This document shows, piece after piece, positions 52,596-52,835 of a stretch of 52,835 bases of DNA (its first letter is position 1; each line of letters begins with the position of its first letter). The stretch is from Lacunisphaera sp. (GTDB lineage: Bacteria; Verrucomicrobiota; Verrucomicrobiia; Opitutales; Opitutaceae), in NCBI GenBank assembly GCA_009695095.1, contig SIBQ01000013.1, positions 1-52,835 on the forward strand, in the 5' to 3' direction. The notes beneath the pieces were generated by a model, which was given only the letters and a program-made list of their open reading frames with translations, ran no database searches and was not told the origin of the DNA. Position numbers and translations under genes: made by a program.

Positions 52596-52835
52596 ACAGA
52601 CTCTATAGCCGATGAACTTGAGGCCGGGCACGCAGGCAACGCTTTGTCTCTCGTCCTCACTGGCCAGCCGGTGATCATTTGTTTTGCTGCAGCAGGCTGA
52701 CCGGCCTCAACTTTTCGAGCCACCCGGAGGGTTAGTCTGGGCGCCTGTTATGGGTTGATGTGTTGGGTTGGGTTTGCGTTGTCCCGACTCCGGTCGGCCT
52801 CCGGCCTCCCTCCGTCGGGACAGCAGGAAGTTGAG
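52596..52835. other. Non-coding tail with a short inverted repeat
   Basis: No gene is evident in the last 240 bases. GTCCCGAC (52781-52788) and GTCGGGAC (52814-52821) form a perfect eight-base inverted repeat around a CCGGTCGGCCTCCGGCC-type spacer, which might be an interspersed repeat arm. No clear terminator after tgt was found. Confidence 0.4.

Overview
The window is a high-GC (roughly 60-65% by eye) chromosomal segment dominated by the str, S10, spc and alpha transcription/translation clusters. Gene content, Ala/Lys-rich ribosomal protein tails, C-rich leaders and the ExbBD/TPR cluster suggest a member of Verrucomicrobia, most likely an Opitutaceae-like bacterium. This placement comes from pattern recognition, not from a database search.

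Layout. 1-440: edge of an IS3-like element that cuts off a small lipoprotein gene. 551-3246 (minus): LemA protein and an M48 metalloprotease. 3405-7937 (plus): TPR protein, ExbB-like and ExbD-like proteins and a small membrane-anchored protein, probably one energy-transduction operon. 8033-20742: tRNA-Thr, tuf, tRNA-Trp, secE, nusG, rplK, rplA, rplJ, rplL, rpoB, rpoC, followed by two intrinsic terminators. 21383-35357: rpsL, rpsG, fusA and the merged S10/spc cluster through secY. 35370-40048: adenylate-kinase-like relic, map, rpsM, rpsK, rpsD, rpoA, rplQ, ended by a terminator. 40171-52595: mixed housekeeping genes (zinc-ribbon protein, guaA, a frameshifted secreted protein, gltA, membrane protein, pdxJ, acpS, nnr, dprA, HIT protein, a decayed GxxExxY gene, then pabA-nrdR-hypothetical on the minus strand, and tgt).

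The core cluster couples ribosome assembly, elongation factors, RNA polymerase and the Sec translocon, as in most bacteria. Genes often kept in this neighbourhood but not found between these genes are rpmD (L30), infA and rpmJ.

The most unusual signals lie inside supposedly invariant housekeeping genes. (1) The ORF in the adk position between secY and map has adenylate kinase architecture but has lost the P-loop lysine, the AMP-binding arginines and the LID. (2) EF-Tu has a rewritten switch I without the RGITI motif and with two extra residues. (3) RpoC lacks three of the four cysteines of its second zinc site. (4) Tgt lacks two of its three zinc cysteines. (5) Ribosomal protein S11 carries about 80 extra N-terminal residues. 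Several palindromic repeats and two decayed genes are also described.
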